This document shows positions 7,586 to 16,593 of a DNA stretch of 44,504 nucleotides, piece by piece. A program made the position numbers and the translations under genes. Below the pieces are notes generated by a model. It was given only the letters and a program-made list of their open reading frames with translations, was not told the origin of the DNA and did no database searches. Location of the stretch: the NCBI GenBank assembly GCA_004524725.1, contig SDNW01000005.1:1-44504 (forward strand), given 5' to 3'. This DNA comes from Promethearchaeota archaeon (GTDB lineage Archaea; Asgardarchaeota; Lokiarchaeia; Sigyniarchaeales; SOKP01). Every line of letters starts with the position of its first letter. Position 1 is the stretch's first letter.

Positions 7586-10375
7586 TTGAATATTGATGAA
7601 AAAAAGATTTACTTAATATTATCTCCTCATATTAATTACTATCATTCTTATAGGGGAGATTCGCGCGGAATAACTGGATTTGGTCGAGATATTAAATTAA
7701 TGGCTGCTATTTTGGATAGGCTAGATGAGATAGAAGATTTGGGATTATCATTTGGAGATATGAAAATCACATGGGACTATGCTGATACCTTCTGGTCAAT
7801 TCAACTACAACAAGAATTTCAGCAAGATGTTCTCGATCGTGTTATTGAACGATGCAGGCAAGGAAAAGATGAAGTGTTAATAGGATCTTGGGGGAATGTA
7901 GCCCAACCTATTTTAGATACTGAGGAGTTCTTGCAACAACACGATTGGTTTTTAGAGAATTCAATGGGAATAGGAGTGAACCAACTTTTTCCGGGGAGAG
8001 TTGCGCCATACGCCCGTACCCAAGAAACAATGTTTACCCAGGGTATGATTGAATTATATAATCAAATAGGTGTTGAGGGATTTTTATTATATTACTCAGT
8101 ATATCCTTTTGACGTGGGGCGAGCATTTTTATATCCCCGATTAAATGCAAATCAAAGATATGGCCCAATAAAATTCAAATCATCAGTTTCAGATACATCA
8201 ATGCTTATGCTACCAATGTATGGATTCGGTGACATAATAGATTATTATTCCATCAAAAGGTGGCTAAAATTGATAAGAGAAATGCAAAAAACGGGTCAGA
8301 TTACAGCAAATGCGTTATTAATTTTGAATTTTGATATGGATTACGATGATTGGATCGGACATAAACTTCCGAAATTTATTCAGTGGTTGCCTAAATCTAG
8401 GGGATTGAATGAATTTGCTGAAGCAGTAGATGAATTGGAATATGTAGAATTCGCAAATTTATTGGATGTAGTACCTAAATTAGAAGTACACGGTGAAACC
8501 ACCCTTTATCCTGATGCTGCTGATGGAAATTGGAATGGTTTTTATAACTGGGCACAAAAGTATGATAATACTAAATTCTGGACAATCGGTCAGAGGGCAA
8601 GATGGTGTAAATGCATTTCTGATACTTTAATTGAGAAAAGTATAGTTAAGGATAAAGAGAATGAAATTATTAAGTTGATTCGCGATAGAGATGATAATTT
8701 TGCCTCTTACATTAAAAATAAATCATTATTTGCCTCTACCACTAACTTCGGAATGTCTGTTCCTTTTCAACATCCTAATCGAACTAAAACTGCAATAACC
8801 TATGCTTTAAAAGCGCATGAAGCAGCAGAAAAAGCATTCAAACTCACATTAGAGGAATTATTGCTAAGTAAAATCTTAGATGAAGATAATGATATAATCT
8901 TTATTCCATTAACAAATAGAGGTATTTCTAATGAAGAGAAAGTTCAAATTGAGCATCCAACATTCATAAAAATGCAAATTTCAAAGGAAATTCAAAAAAG
9001 CACAGGGATTACAAATAATCTTGTATTGGAATCAGAAAATTTCAAATTTAGAACATACAGAGATATGGATGGAGAAATATTGTCTCTTGAAGGCATCATA
9101 GAACCAAAAGCCTTTAATGAAAAAGGATTATTTAAAGCAAAACTAAATTCAGAAGTGATAAATCAGCAACCTATGAACCTTAAAGCTGATCCGAATCTGC
9201 TTACCAATGAATTAATTACGATCCAAATTAATAATGAAGGAGAAATATTTTCTTTTCAATTTAACGGTGAAGAATTTTCTACCGAGAATTTTTTGGATTC
9301 AAGTGTAACTTTTGGAAAAATAGGGAAAGGAAAACGTTATTCCTCAAAATCAAATCAAGTAAGTGTTTTAAGAGATGGAAGTGACGGTTTTTCTGCCTCA
9401 ATTAATATTACAAGTGAATTTGAAATCATTAAGGGTTCTAAAACCTTCATTGATAAAATTCTAACGCTCTATTCAGGTGTAGCTTCAATTTTCATTAATG
9501 TTGAGATGGATTTATGTGATATATGTGGCGATTCTGTTATTATGGATGGAACTAGTTTTGTCCAAGAAGAACATGATAACCGATGGCAAGAGATTATGCC
9601 TTGTGAAATTAGACCGAATATAGTTGGACAAGAAAAACCCTTAAGAATATGGAAAAGGAATTTTTTTGGTAGAGTTTCTTCTTTTGATATCAATATGCGT
9701 GAAGTAGACAAAAGAAATGGTGATATCGATTGTCTTGTAGCTAATATTTCAGATGGTTGGATGGCTTTAAGCAACCTTAATAAAGGTTTATTAGTAGGAT
9801 TTAATTCTTTGAAGTCTGCAAACTTTGCTTTCTCTCCTTTAAAAGTAAGAGAAAAAGGGTTCAATGATGGTTCAAAAAAGGGACAACAAGTCCGAATTAA
9901 TCCTTTTGGAACATACTATGGAAAATTATTGCGATATTGGACAATGGGTTCAGGTCATGGTGAAACAGTTGCAAATAAGTTCTTAGGAACTATTCACTCT
10001 ACTGCCCCGACCTATTCTGGTAAGAATCTTCAATTTGATTTAATCTTATCTCCTTATTTTGGTGATAAACCTTCTGAACAGATACAATCTATGGCAGATC
10101 ATTTTTCATTACCGCCCTTTATCATTATCAATAATAAAAAAAAAGATGAAAAAGTATATACTAATGCAACAAAATATTTCGAAATCGCAGAAAAATTGAT
10201 AAAAGAATATGAAGTTGAGGACTTAATGAAAATGACGTATTTAGATTGGGTTCGTAAAGTCAATAAAGATTTTGATCCAAATAAACCTGAAAAAGTTAAG
10301 GAGACAGGATTAATTTCTACATTAGGAATTTGGAATCTTTTATTACTTTTAATTGATGGTATAAGGGGAAGATAA
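7586..10375 (+). CDS. Large glycoside hydrolase, GH38/GH57-like
   Basis: The protein has 929 residues and starts at TTG, with AAAAGGGA about 8 nt upstream. The first 300 residues look like the barrel domain of GH38/GH57-type retaining glycosidases: an N-terminal ILSPHINYYHSYRGD strand and loop, WDYADTFWSIQLQQEF, and FPGRVAPYARTQETMFTQG followed by IGVEGFLLYY. A helical middle part (about 340-440) and a long beta-rich C-terminal half (about 470-880) follow, the layout of an alpha-mannosidase. There is no signal peptide, so it probably acts on imported or intracellular oligosaccharides. The family choice is by motif impression and could be wrong within the GH38/GH57/polysaccharide-deacetylase superfamily. 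It is co-directional with the dehydrogenase 21 bp downstream and faces a sugar transporter. Confidence 0.6.
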   Translation: MNIDEKKIYLILSPHINYYHSYRGDSRGITGFGRDIKLMAAILDRLDEIEDLGLSFGDMKITWDYADTFWSIQLQQEFQQDVLDRVIERCRQGKDEVLIGSWGNVAQPILDTEEFLQQHDWFLENSMGIGVNQLFPGRVAPYARTQETMFTQGMIELYNQIGVEGFLLYYSVYPFDVGRAFLYPRLNANQRYGPIKFKSSVSDTSMLMLPMYGFGDIIDYYSIKRWLKLIREMQKTGQITANALLILNFDMDYDDWIGHKLPKFIQWLPKSRGLNEFAEAVDELEYVEFANLLDVVPKLEVHGETTLYPDAADGNWNGFYNWAQKYDNTKFWTIGQRARWCKCISDTLIEKSIVKDKENEIIKLIRDRDDNFASYIKNKSLFASTTNFGMSVPFQHPNRTKTAITYALKAHEAAEKAFKLTLEELLLSKILDEDNDIIFIPLTNRGISNEEKVQIEHPTFIKMQISKEIQKSTGITNNLVLESENFKFRTYRDMDGEILSLEGIIEPKAFNEKGLFKAKLNSEVINQQPMNLKADPNLLTNELITIQINNEGEIFSFQFNGEEFSTENFLDSSVTFGKIGKGKRYSSKSNQVSVLRDGSDGFSASINITSEFEIIKGSKTFIDKILTLYSGVASIFINVEMDLCDICGDSVIMDGTSFVQEEHDNRWQEIMPCEIRPNIVGQEKPLRIWKRNFFGRVSSFDINMREVDKRNGDIDCLVANISDGWMALSNLNKGLLVGFNSLKSANFAFSPLKVREKGFNDGSKKGQQVRINPFGTYYGKLLRYWTMGSGHGETVANKFLGTIHSTAPTYSGKNLQFDLILSPYFGDKPSEQIQSMADHFSLPPFIIINNKKKDEKVYTNATKYFEIAEKLIKEYEVEDLMKMTYLDWVRKVNKDFDPNKPEKVKETGLISTLGIWNLLLLLIDGIRGR

Positions 10376-10396
10376 TTAGTACGCCAGTGAATATAT

Positions 10397-11410
10397 ATGA
10401 ATGAGAAAATGCGAGCATTAATATTTCCTGAACCATGGGTTGTTAAATTAATCGATGTAGATATCCCTAAACCTGGTCCAGATGAAGTACTTGCTGAAAT
10501 ACGTTCCGTAGGTATTTGCGGAAGTGATGTTGGCATATTTGAAGGGAATCATTGGATAATAGCTCATGAACCAGGAGGACATGGTCATGAAACTGGTGCT
10601 ATTGCTGTTGAAGTTGGAAAAAATATCAATGAAATTTCCGAAGGAGACCACCTTGCTCGTATGGGGCAGGGATATGCGGAGTATACCACTCATGTGAATG
10701 TAGTGGGTCATGGAAAAGATGAATTAACGGGAGCACTTCCAATTGTACGAAATGACCTCTCGATGGATCAAATTTCATTTGCAGATGCGGTTGGTTGCGC
10801 TATTAATTGCTATGAAAGAGCTGAATTTGAAAGAATTGAAGGTGAGAAAAAAGCTATTGTATTTGGATTAGGACCTATTGGATTAATTTTAACACAACTT
10901 TTATTAAATAACGGTGTTGAAGTCGCCACATCAGAACCTTATCATCACAAAAGAGATTTAGCACAAAAATGGGGGGCAAAAGTATTTAATCCAAACGACT
11001 TTTCAAGACCAACGCAAGCCAATGAAAGAGTAGTTGATCAAATTAAAAAAGAATTTGGAGAAGCGGATGCCGTATTTGAAATGGTTGGCATTAACGAGAC
11101 ATTATTAGATGCTATAAAATTAATTAAACCCGGTTTTCGAGTAATTGTTTTTGGTGCGCAAAAAATGCAATATATCCCCTATGTGGACTGCAGGAAAAAA
11201 GGTGTTGAGTTGGTTTACCCCGAAGCGATGGTTAATTCTAAGCTCCATAAAGATTATTGGGATGATGCCTTAGATTTAATAGCAAGCAAAGTATTAGACC
11301 TCAAATCGCTTATAACTAAACGTATCACCTTGGAAGAGGCAGTAGATGCATTCAAATATTATGATCGGGAGAAGTGGATAAAGATTATAGTAGAACCACA
11401 GAGAAAGTAG
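10397..11410 (+). CDS. Zinc-dependent medium-chain dehydrogenase (sugar/polyol type)
   Basis: The protein has 337 residues. The catalytic-zinc pattern of the MDR superfamily is present: C41 with D44 in GICGSDVG, and H64/E65 in GGHGHETG. The Rossmann motif GLGPIG follows near residue 155. The four-cysteine structural-zinc lobe is missing. The fold is that of glucose, sorbitol, threonine or inositol-type dehydrogenases that oxidise a secondary alcohol with NAD(P). It follows the glycoside hydrolase by 21 bp, suggesting it oxidises a released sugar or a derived polyol. The substrate cannot be read from sequence. Confidence 0.8.
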   Translation: MNEKMRALIFPEPWVVKLIDVDIPKPGPDEVLAEIRSVGICGSDVGIFEGNHWIIAHEPGGHGHETGAIAVEVGKNINEISEGDHLARMGQGYAEYTTHVNVVGHGKDELTGALPIVRNDLSMDQISFADAVGCAINCYERAEFERIEGEKKAIVFGLGPIGLILTQLLLNNGVEVATSEPYHHKRDLAQKWGAKVFNPNDFSRPTQANERVVDQIKKEFGEADAVFEMVGINETLLDAIKLIKPGFRVIVFGAQKMQYIPYVDCRKKGVELVYPEAMVNSKLHKDYWDDALDLIASKVLDLKSLITKRITLEEAVDAFKYYDREKWIKIIVEPQRK

Positions 11411-11437
11411 GAAATAAAAAAATAAAAAAATAAAGTA

Positions 11438-12727
11438 TTATTTTTCAAGAGTTTCTTTAACGTATATAAAAAATGGTATAGCAATCAGGAAAATCACAGC
11501 ACCCACAATAAAAATCGCAGGTCGACCATATAAAACTGAGAATGTACCTGCTAATAGCGAACCAATAACTTGAGAAACAGTATAGACAATGTTAAAAATA
11601 CCATAAAACTTTCCCCGTTTATCTTCTGGTAATGTGTCCTGTGCCCATGCGTTAATGATTGTATCAAGTCCTAAGAGTCCAATTAAGACAAATGGGAGTA
11701 GAACCACTAATAATATGAAATTCACCTCAGAACCCATTGTAACAAAAACCATCAATGCATAACTTATACTTATGACGAAAGTTATTATTGGAAAGTATTT
11801 CTTTCGACCATATTTATCCGTAAGTCTCCCTAAAAACATCGCTGCGGGGATAAGTATCCCAAAACCAATAACTATTGCAATTAAAAGTTCTATTGTTGGA
11901 AGGCCAAGATCAAAGATATAGGCAATAAAGAAAGGTAAAACTGAATAAATTCCCGCTTGAAATACAGTTGATGCTAATAATATTTTAAAGAAATTTTTAT
12001 GTTCTCTTAATTGAGTTATATCAACTAATTCTTTCATTTCTTCCATAAATTTCTTTTTAGGAGGTAATTCTGAGATTGCCCGTTCTCGTATAAATAAAAA
12101 TCCTATAACCGAACAGATCAAATAGATTAAACCTCCTGAAGTGAGTAGAAAAAAATGACCCTCTTGAGTTATAATTGTACCTTCCAGGGTACTCACGCCA
12201 AATACTTCATTCGCTAATAGGAAAAAAGCTAAAGCAATAATTAAACCAAAATATGAAACAGCTTGAATTATTCCATTTGCACGTCCTCGGTTCTCTAATT
12301 CAACAGTATCTGGTATTATTGCTCGTTGGGATACTGAAACAGCGTTGGATGTGACACCAATAATAATCACGTCAATGAAAACACATAACCAATAATTATT
12401 GGATAAAGCATAAACCATCATCCCTATCCCAGCAATAATTCCAAAGAGAAAATATGGTCTTCGGCGCCCCCATTTGGAACGTGTATTATCACTCAGAACC
12501 CCCCATACAAAATTCGTAATTAAGCCTACAACTGCTGAGAGCGATACCATTATTCCTATCAAGAAATCCACATTTGGTAAATTTAATACATGATCGAGAT
12601 ATGTGTTTAGAAACTCCGATTCAAAAAAAAAGAATGTTCGATCTGCAGCCCATAAAATTCCAATAAGGATAACTTGAATAAGGATAAAACGGCTAAAGTT
12701 TTTTCTTTTAGTTGCCATCGACATCAC
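11438..12727 (-). CDS. MFS/GPH-type sugar transporter
   Basis: The protein has about 429 residues and 12 predicted membrane segments. The loop between helices 2 and 3, WGVLSDNTRSKWGRRRPYF (residues 75-93), is the hallmark of the GPH and SLC45/sucrose-symporter branch; a second copy in the C-terminal half reads FLGRLTDKYGRKKYF. It is therefore likely to import a glycoside or disaccharide with a cation. It converges on the glycoside hydrolase/dehydrogenase pair (27-bp gap), which gives a plausible substrate supply. The frame opens with GTG at 12727, but the ATGs at 12724 and 12718 are equally plausible starts. Confidence 0.82.
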   Translation of the reverse strand: MMSMATKRKNFSRFILIQVILIGILWAADRTFFFFESEFLNTYLDHVLNLPNVDFLIGIMVSLSAVVGLITNFVWGVLSDNTRSKWGRRRPYFLFGIIAGIGMMVYALSNNYWLCVFIDVIIIGVTSNAVSVSQRAIIPDTVELENRGRANGIIQAVSYFGLIIALAFFLLANEVFGVSTLEGTIITQEGHFFLLTSGGLIYLICSVIGFLFIRERAISELPPKKKFMEEMKELVDITQLREHKNFFKILLASTVFQAGIYSVLPFFIAYIFDLGLPTIELLIAIVIGFGILIPAAMFLGRLTDKYGRKKYFPIITFVISISYALMVFVTMGSEVNFILLVVLLPFVLIGLLGLDTIINAWAQDTLPEDKRGKFYGIFNIVYTVSQVIGSLLAGTFSVLYGRPAIFIVGAVIFLIAIPFFIYVKETLEK

Positions 12728-12771
12728 GTTATTTTAACAATATTTTTTATAAGATTATTTCTCATTAAGTA

Positions 12772-12779
12772 TTTATATA
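12772..12779. promoter_or_regulatory. Candidate TATA box in a divergent promoter region
   Basis: TTTATATA lies in the 131-bp gap between the transporter (minus) and the ITPK-like gene (plus). It is about 45 nt upstream of the transporter start and 80 nt upstream of the kinase start. The surrounding sequence is AT-rich on both strands, so it may serve either gene. Confidence 0.3.
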
Positions 12780-12858
12780 ACTTTAATAAAAGTTGAAATT
12801 TCAAATATTTTAGATAATTTATTTTTATGGAATCATTTGCAACATTTTTGATAAAAAT

Positions 12859-13755
12859 ATGAATAAAAAAACAGTAGTTATCTCCGCAAGACACAATCAC
12901 GATGTAATTGATGCAACCCTAAATATTTTAAAAAAATCTGCGAATTTTAAGCTAATCCTCCATGATCCTCAAAATGAATTTTTTAATCTCTCAGAAATGC
13001 CCCCAGCATTTAAAAGTGTTGATCTAATCATAGTAAAAGTTCGAAATGAATGTTCCTTAGACCTTCTACATTATGCGAAAATACATCAAATTCCTGCGCT
13101 TCATGATGTTGACACCGTCTTGATGTGCAAAAACAAAGTAGCTCTTGATTATGCTCTGAGAGAAGCTTTCAAGAATAATTCTTATGTAAATCGATATTTT
13201 TCTCTCCCTCAATCATGGAATCATAATGTGACTGATCTTAAAAGATTTAAAAAATGGGCTGCTCCAAACTTACCCTTCGTAATTAAAAGTCATTATCAAC
13301 ATGATAAATTTAATCGATTCACTTTTTTAGTAAAAAAAGTTGAAGACATCGATAAATTCTGTAAAATGTATAAAGCTTTCACCTATTATGATGTCTATAT
13401 CCAAGAATTTATTGAATGTGATGGGTTAGAAAGAAAAATATATGTGATTGGTGATCAAGTATTTGGTGTAAAACGAGATAATCCTATTTATGTATATCTT
13501 CGCGATAAACCTGATCATATTGACGTAAACGAGATAGAACGTTCAGAATTAAAAATAACTGCAAGTATAAAGAAACTTGCTCAAATTCTTGCAAAAGAAT
13601 TAGATCTGAAAATATTTGGATTTGATTTGATAAAGCCAGTTGATTCAAGAAAATATTACCTTGTAGATGTAAACGATTTTCCGGGCTTTAAAGGGATAGA
13701 TAATATTGAAAATATATTAGCAAGCTATTTAGAAGACATAATATCAAATCTCTAA
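12859..13755 (+). CDS. ITPK-like inositol phosphate kinase (ATP-grasp), second copy
   Basis: The protein has 298 residues and is the clearest ITPK relative in the window. Landmarks are K143 in FVIKSHYQHD, E183 in IQEFIE, K193 in RKIYVIGDQVFGVKR, D256 in LKIFGFDLI, and D270/N272 in YYLVDVNDFPGFKGI. Eukaryotic ITPK has K(V/I)xVVG, LFGxDxI and (D/I)xNxFPGYxG at these places, in the same order and spacing. The ITPK family phosphorylates inositol phosphates, and ITPK1 can use inositol 3-phosphate. The gene is 5.4 kb from ino1 and 6.5 kb from the related gene at 5385, with which it shares a residue-numbered active-site layout (E183, K193). It converges on uppP with a 7-bp gap. Confidence 0.78.
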   Translation: MNKKTVVISARHNHDVIDATLNILKKSANFKLILHDPQNEFFNLSEMPPAFKSVDLIIVKVRNECSLDLLHYAKIHQIPALHDVDTVLMCKNKVALDYALREAFKNNSYVNRYFSLPQSWNHNVTDLKRFKKWAAPNLPFVIKSHYQHDKFNRFTFLVKKVEDIDKFCKMYKAFTYYDVYIQEFIECDGLERKIYVIGDQVFGVKRDNPIYVYLRDKPDHIDVNEIERSELKITASIKKLAQILAKELDLKIFGFDLIKPVDSRKYYLVDVNDFPGFKGIDNIENILASYLEDIISNL

Positions 13756-13762
13756 ATCCTTT

Positions 13763-14605
13763 TTAACCTATGGTTATTGGAAGAATAATTATAAATGCGA
13801 CTAATCCGTAGGCAATGCAGAAATAGCCAAATCCGATTCGATTTGCAATCTTTAGAAGAATATTCATCGTTAGATAACCTACCAAAAAACTTATGAGTGT
13901 TGTGATTACGATTGTTAGCGGATCTAAGATCCCAAAGACCGATCCCTCTCCAAAGAGAATGTCCACTCCTATTGAAGCAATGATTACTGGAACTGACATT
14001 AGAAAACTTAGGAAAAGTGCTTTTTCTTGCTTGTAACGTTCAAAGAGCATACTCGATACAGTAAATCCTGAACGAGAGATGCCAGGTAATATTGAAATTC
14101 CCTGTATTAAACCAGAAATCAAAGAATCCTTCCTTATAACTTCTTTAGACACATTTTCAACATCTTTACTACCATAACTAGCTTTAAATTTAATTAATAC
14201 TATTCCTGTAATTATTAAAAACCCAGCGATGACCAGCGTAATAATATCACCACTTTCAGCAGAGAATCCTTCAATGAATAGAAATTTGAATACAAAATAC
14301 AAGGGAAGTGCCGTAATTCCTGTGCCAATTGTAGCAATAATAAGCCAATTTCTTTTTTTAATATCTATATCTTCAGATTTAAATCTATTTGGAAAAATTG
14401 ATTTGACTATTCTATAATAATCTTTTCGGAATTTCAGTAATACTGCGAACATTGTTCCAAAATGCAGCCAAATGCTTAAACTAAACGCTTCATCAGGATT
14501 TATGTTCAAAAAGGTAGTAGCAACCACAAATACTTGCCCTGAAGAGGAAATGGGCAACCACTCGACAAGTCCTTGTAAAAGAGCAATGATGATATATTCT
14601 ATCAT
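13763..14605 (-). CDS. uppP: Undecaprenyl/polyprenyl-diphosphatase (BacA/UppP family)
   Basis: The protein has 280 residues and about eight membrane segments. Both family motifs are present: QGLVEWLPISSSG (11-23, catalytic E15 and SSG) and LPGISRSG (173-180, catalytic R178). The enzyme removes a phosphate from a polyprenyl diphosphate to regenerate the lipid carrier for glycan assembly; in archaea the substrate would be a dolichyl or undecaprenyl-type diphosphate. Its ATG overlaps the stop of the upstream low-molecular-weight phosphatase gene by one base (TAATG), so the two are translated together. An ATG in the LVEWLPISS context gives the expected short N-terminus. Confidence 0.92.
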   Translation of the reverse strand: MIEYIIIALLQGLVEWLPISSSGQVFVVATTFLNINPDEAFSLSIWLHFGTMFAVLLKFRKDYYRIVKSIFPNRFKSEDIDIKKRNWLIIATIGTGITALPLYFVFKFLFIEGFSAESGDIITLVIAGFLIITGIVLIKFKASYGSKDVENVSKEVIRKDSLISGLIQGISILPGISRSGFTVSSMLFERYKQEKALFLSFLMSVPVIIASIGVDILFGEGSVFGILDPLTIVITTLISFLVGYLTMNILLKIANRIGFGYFCIAYGLVAFIIILPITIG

Positions 14606-15081
14606 TATTTTATCCCATAGTTTTCCATTGCTTTGGTGAGAACACGATGAATCTCGTCTCGAGCCTTTCTAAAACCCTCTATCCCTTTCATTGAGGGATC
14701 TTCAATATCTCCATATTCTCCCGCAAATTCTTTTAAGGAGAATATAGGTTTATGATCTTTCCCTATATAATTATTCAGTTCTTCCTTATGCTTTTGTGTT
14801 AAAGTTAATATTAAATCTGCCTCTTCAATGAGATGAGGATGTTTTTTTAAGTTTATAGAAAGAGAATCTTTTGGTAATTCAATACCAACCTCCTTCATTG
14901 CTAATTTTGCATCCATTGATATTAACATACCATCACGAGCATTAGAAGATATCCCTCCAGAATAGATCTTTACATCTTTTTTGTTTCGAAGAAATTTATC
15001 TTTTAAATACCCTACTGTCATGGGAGATCTCGCTGTATTAACACTACACACTACTAATATTTTTTTATAAGGGAATTTCAT
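14605..15081 (-). CDS. Low-molecular-weight protein tyrosine phosphatase family
   Basis: The protein has 158 residues, the usual family length. The P-loop CSVNTARS near the N-terminus (C12, R18) fits CX5R, and EDPSMKG carries the general-acid Asp (D128) of the family. Members dephosphorylate phosphotyrosine in proteins; some relatives are arsenate reductases or act on small phosphosugars. The extra redox cysteines of thioredoxin-type arsenate reductase are not present (only C12 in the protein), which favours a phosphatase. It is the first gene of a two-gene operon with uppP. In bacteria such phosphatases often accompany polysaccharide export tyrosine kinases; no kinase of that sort is seen here. 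Confidence 0.85.
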   Translation of the reverse strand: MKFPYKKILVVCSVNTARSPMTVGYLKDKFLRNKKDVKIYSGGISSNARDGMLISMDAKLAMKEVGIELPKDSLSINLKKHPHLIEEADLILTLTQKHKEELNNYIGKDHKPIFSLKEFAGEYGDIEDPSMKGIEGFRKARDEIHRVLTKAMENYGIK

Positions 15082-15182
15082 TTCTGATACTATTCAATTA
15101 TTAAAGATTGTTCCAAATATTAAATGATTTAATGAATGCTACGTTTAAAACTTTCAAATAAATTGAATAAAATAAAATGTAA

Positions 15183-15857
15183 TTAAATAAAACTATTTAC
15201 ATTAGCAAATTTGACTCCATTTTTAGACATTATTTCTAAGGATTTAACTACATTGCCAGGAGGATCATCAATCCCTTTTGTTAAATCTGCTAAAAGATAT
15301 ACCTTAAATCCAAAATCTAATCCATCCATAGCAGTCCAGAAACAACAGTAATCTAATGCTAGCCCGCAAATGAAAATTTTCTTAATTTTTAGAGATCTCA
15401 ATAAACCAGCTAATCCTGTTTCTGATTTCTTATCATTTTCTAGGAATCCCGAATAACTATCTATTTTGGGATTATAACCCTTCCTAATTATTGCGTGAGC
15501 AAGGACAGTTTGTAAGTCTTTATGAAACTCTGCCCCTTTTGTGCCCGGGACGCAATGATCTGGCCATAATATCGGTCCTATTGTTTCTGTTTGATATTCA
15601 TCTCCTGGTTTTTTTCCAGGGTGATTACTAGCAAAAGATAGGTGATTTTTGGGGTGCCAATCTTGAGTTAGTATGATACTAGCTGATTTATTATGAAATT
15701 TTTTAGCTACAGTATTGATTCCTTGGATAATGTGATCACCTTCTTCTACTGCTAAGGCCCCACCTGGCATGAAATCATATTGCATATCAACAATTACTAA
15801 TCCATCTTCTTTAGAGAGTTCTATTCTTTTTTCATAGTTTAAATTAGATTTATCCAA
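15183..15857 (-). CDS. pncA: Nicotinamidase (isochorismatase family)
   Basis: The protein has 224 residues. The Asp-Lys-Cys triad of nicotinamidases is visible: D24 in IVDMQYDFMPGGAL, K126 in IIRKGYNP, and C171 in GLALDYCC. Metal ligands are D66 and H68 in LTQDWHPKNH, and H101 in WPDHCVPGT. It would deaminate nicotinamide to nicotinate for NAD salvage in the cytosol. The first codon is TTG (15857); no ATG lies nearby before the conserved core. It has its own 87-bp upstream gap and does not look operonic. Confidence 0.92.
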   Translation of the reverse strand: MDKSNLNYEKRIELSKEDGLVIVDMQYDFMPGGALAVEEGDHIIQGINTVAKKFHNKSASIILTQDWHPKNHLSFASNHPGKKPGDEYQTETIGPILWPDHCVPGTKGAEFHKDLQTVLAHAIIRKGYNPKIDSYSGFLENDKKSETGLAGLLRSLKIKKIFICGLALDYCCFWTAMDGLDFGFKVYLLADLTKGIDDPPGNVVKSLEIMSKNGVKFANVNSFI

Positions 15858-15944
15858 AATATTCTACCATTTCTAAATGTATTTTTATTTTATATTCATG
15901 CCTAATATGTATAAATTATTTGTTGTTATAGATAAAAATCTATT

Positions 15945-16559
15945 TTACATTTTTTTAAATAGGGTAAAAATCGCATTAAAACAAATCCATAACATAACAC
16001 TCCCAACTCCTATCCATTCCACTAAAGAGTATCTATTAGTAAAATAGAATAAAAAAATCCCAGAAACCAAAAAACTTAAGAAACTATGTATCAATGGAAA
16101 TTTTGAACTCTTTAGGAAAAATATTCCATACAAAAAACAATATATTGTAATTCCAATAAATGTGAGTAAAGCTAATATTCCATGAACAAGAAGAATTATA
16201 ATATTCTCGGTTAAAACTGGAAAGAATCCGATTAACGATAAGGTTAAACTGGACATAATGGATAATATGAGAGCTACTTTTCTTAACTTTGGCTTGATAT
16301 TTTCACTTTTGATAACTATATTCATATAAAAATGAAATGGAATTGCAATTAATCCTGAAAGGATTAAACCTAAATCAAACCAACACCCTAGTGGCCCCGT
16401 TGCGAGATAACTTACATCATAAAGCAATAAATTATATCCCGGAAACGATAAAAGAGATGAAAGGATTCCAAACAAGGCAACAATCACTGATAGTAAGCCA
16501 AAAATCCCGCCCGGAATGAAAGTTAGTATTTTTTTCATAAATAGAGAACTAAATCCCAT
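15945..16559 (-). CDS. DUF998-type membrane protein
   Basis: The protein has 204 residues and six predicted membrane helices. The first long loop reads SFPGYNLLLYDVSYLATGPLG and is followed by LILSGLIAIPF. This combination of a PGYN/DVSYLA loop and GxxxSGxxxxPF is the pattern I associate with the DUF998 family, whose function is not known. An internal ATG at codon 8 (MKKILTF) would remove a short N-terminal stretch and is an equally good start. It faces the same way as its neighbours but is isolated by gaps of 34 bp and more. Confidence 0.55.
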   Translation of the reverse strand: MGFSSLFMKKILTFIPGGIFGLLSVIVALFGILSSLLSFPGYNLLLYDVSYLATGPLGCWFDLGLILSGLIAIPFHFYMNIVIKSENIKPKLRKVALILSIMSSLTLSLIGFFPVLTENIIILLVHGILALLTFIGITIYCFLYGIFFLKSSKFPLIHSFLSFLVSGIFLFYFTNRYSLVEWIGVGSVMLWICFNAIFTLFKKM

Positions 16560-16593
16560 ACAAATTTATTAGAAGCAATAAATTTAAGATTTT

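Noticed and set aside
9469-9864. 131-codon open frame on the minus strand inside the glycoside hydrolase gene.
   Set aside because: Low-complexity antisense of a well-conserved gene, without ribosome site or recognisable motif.
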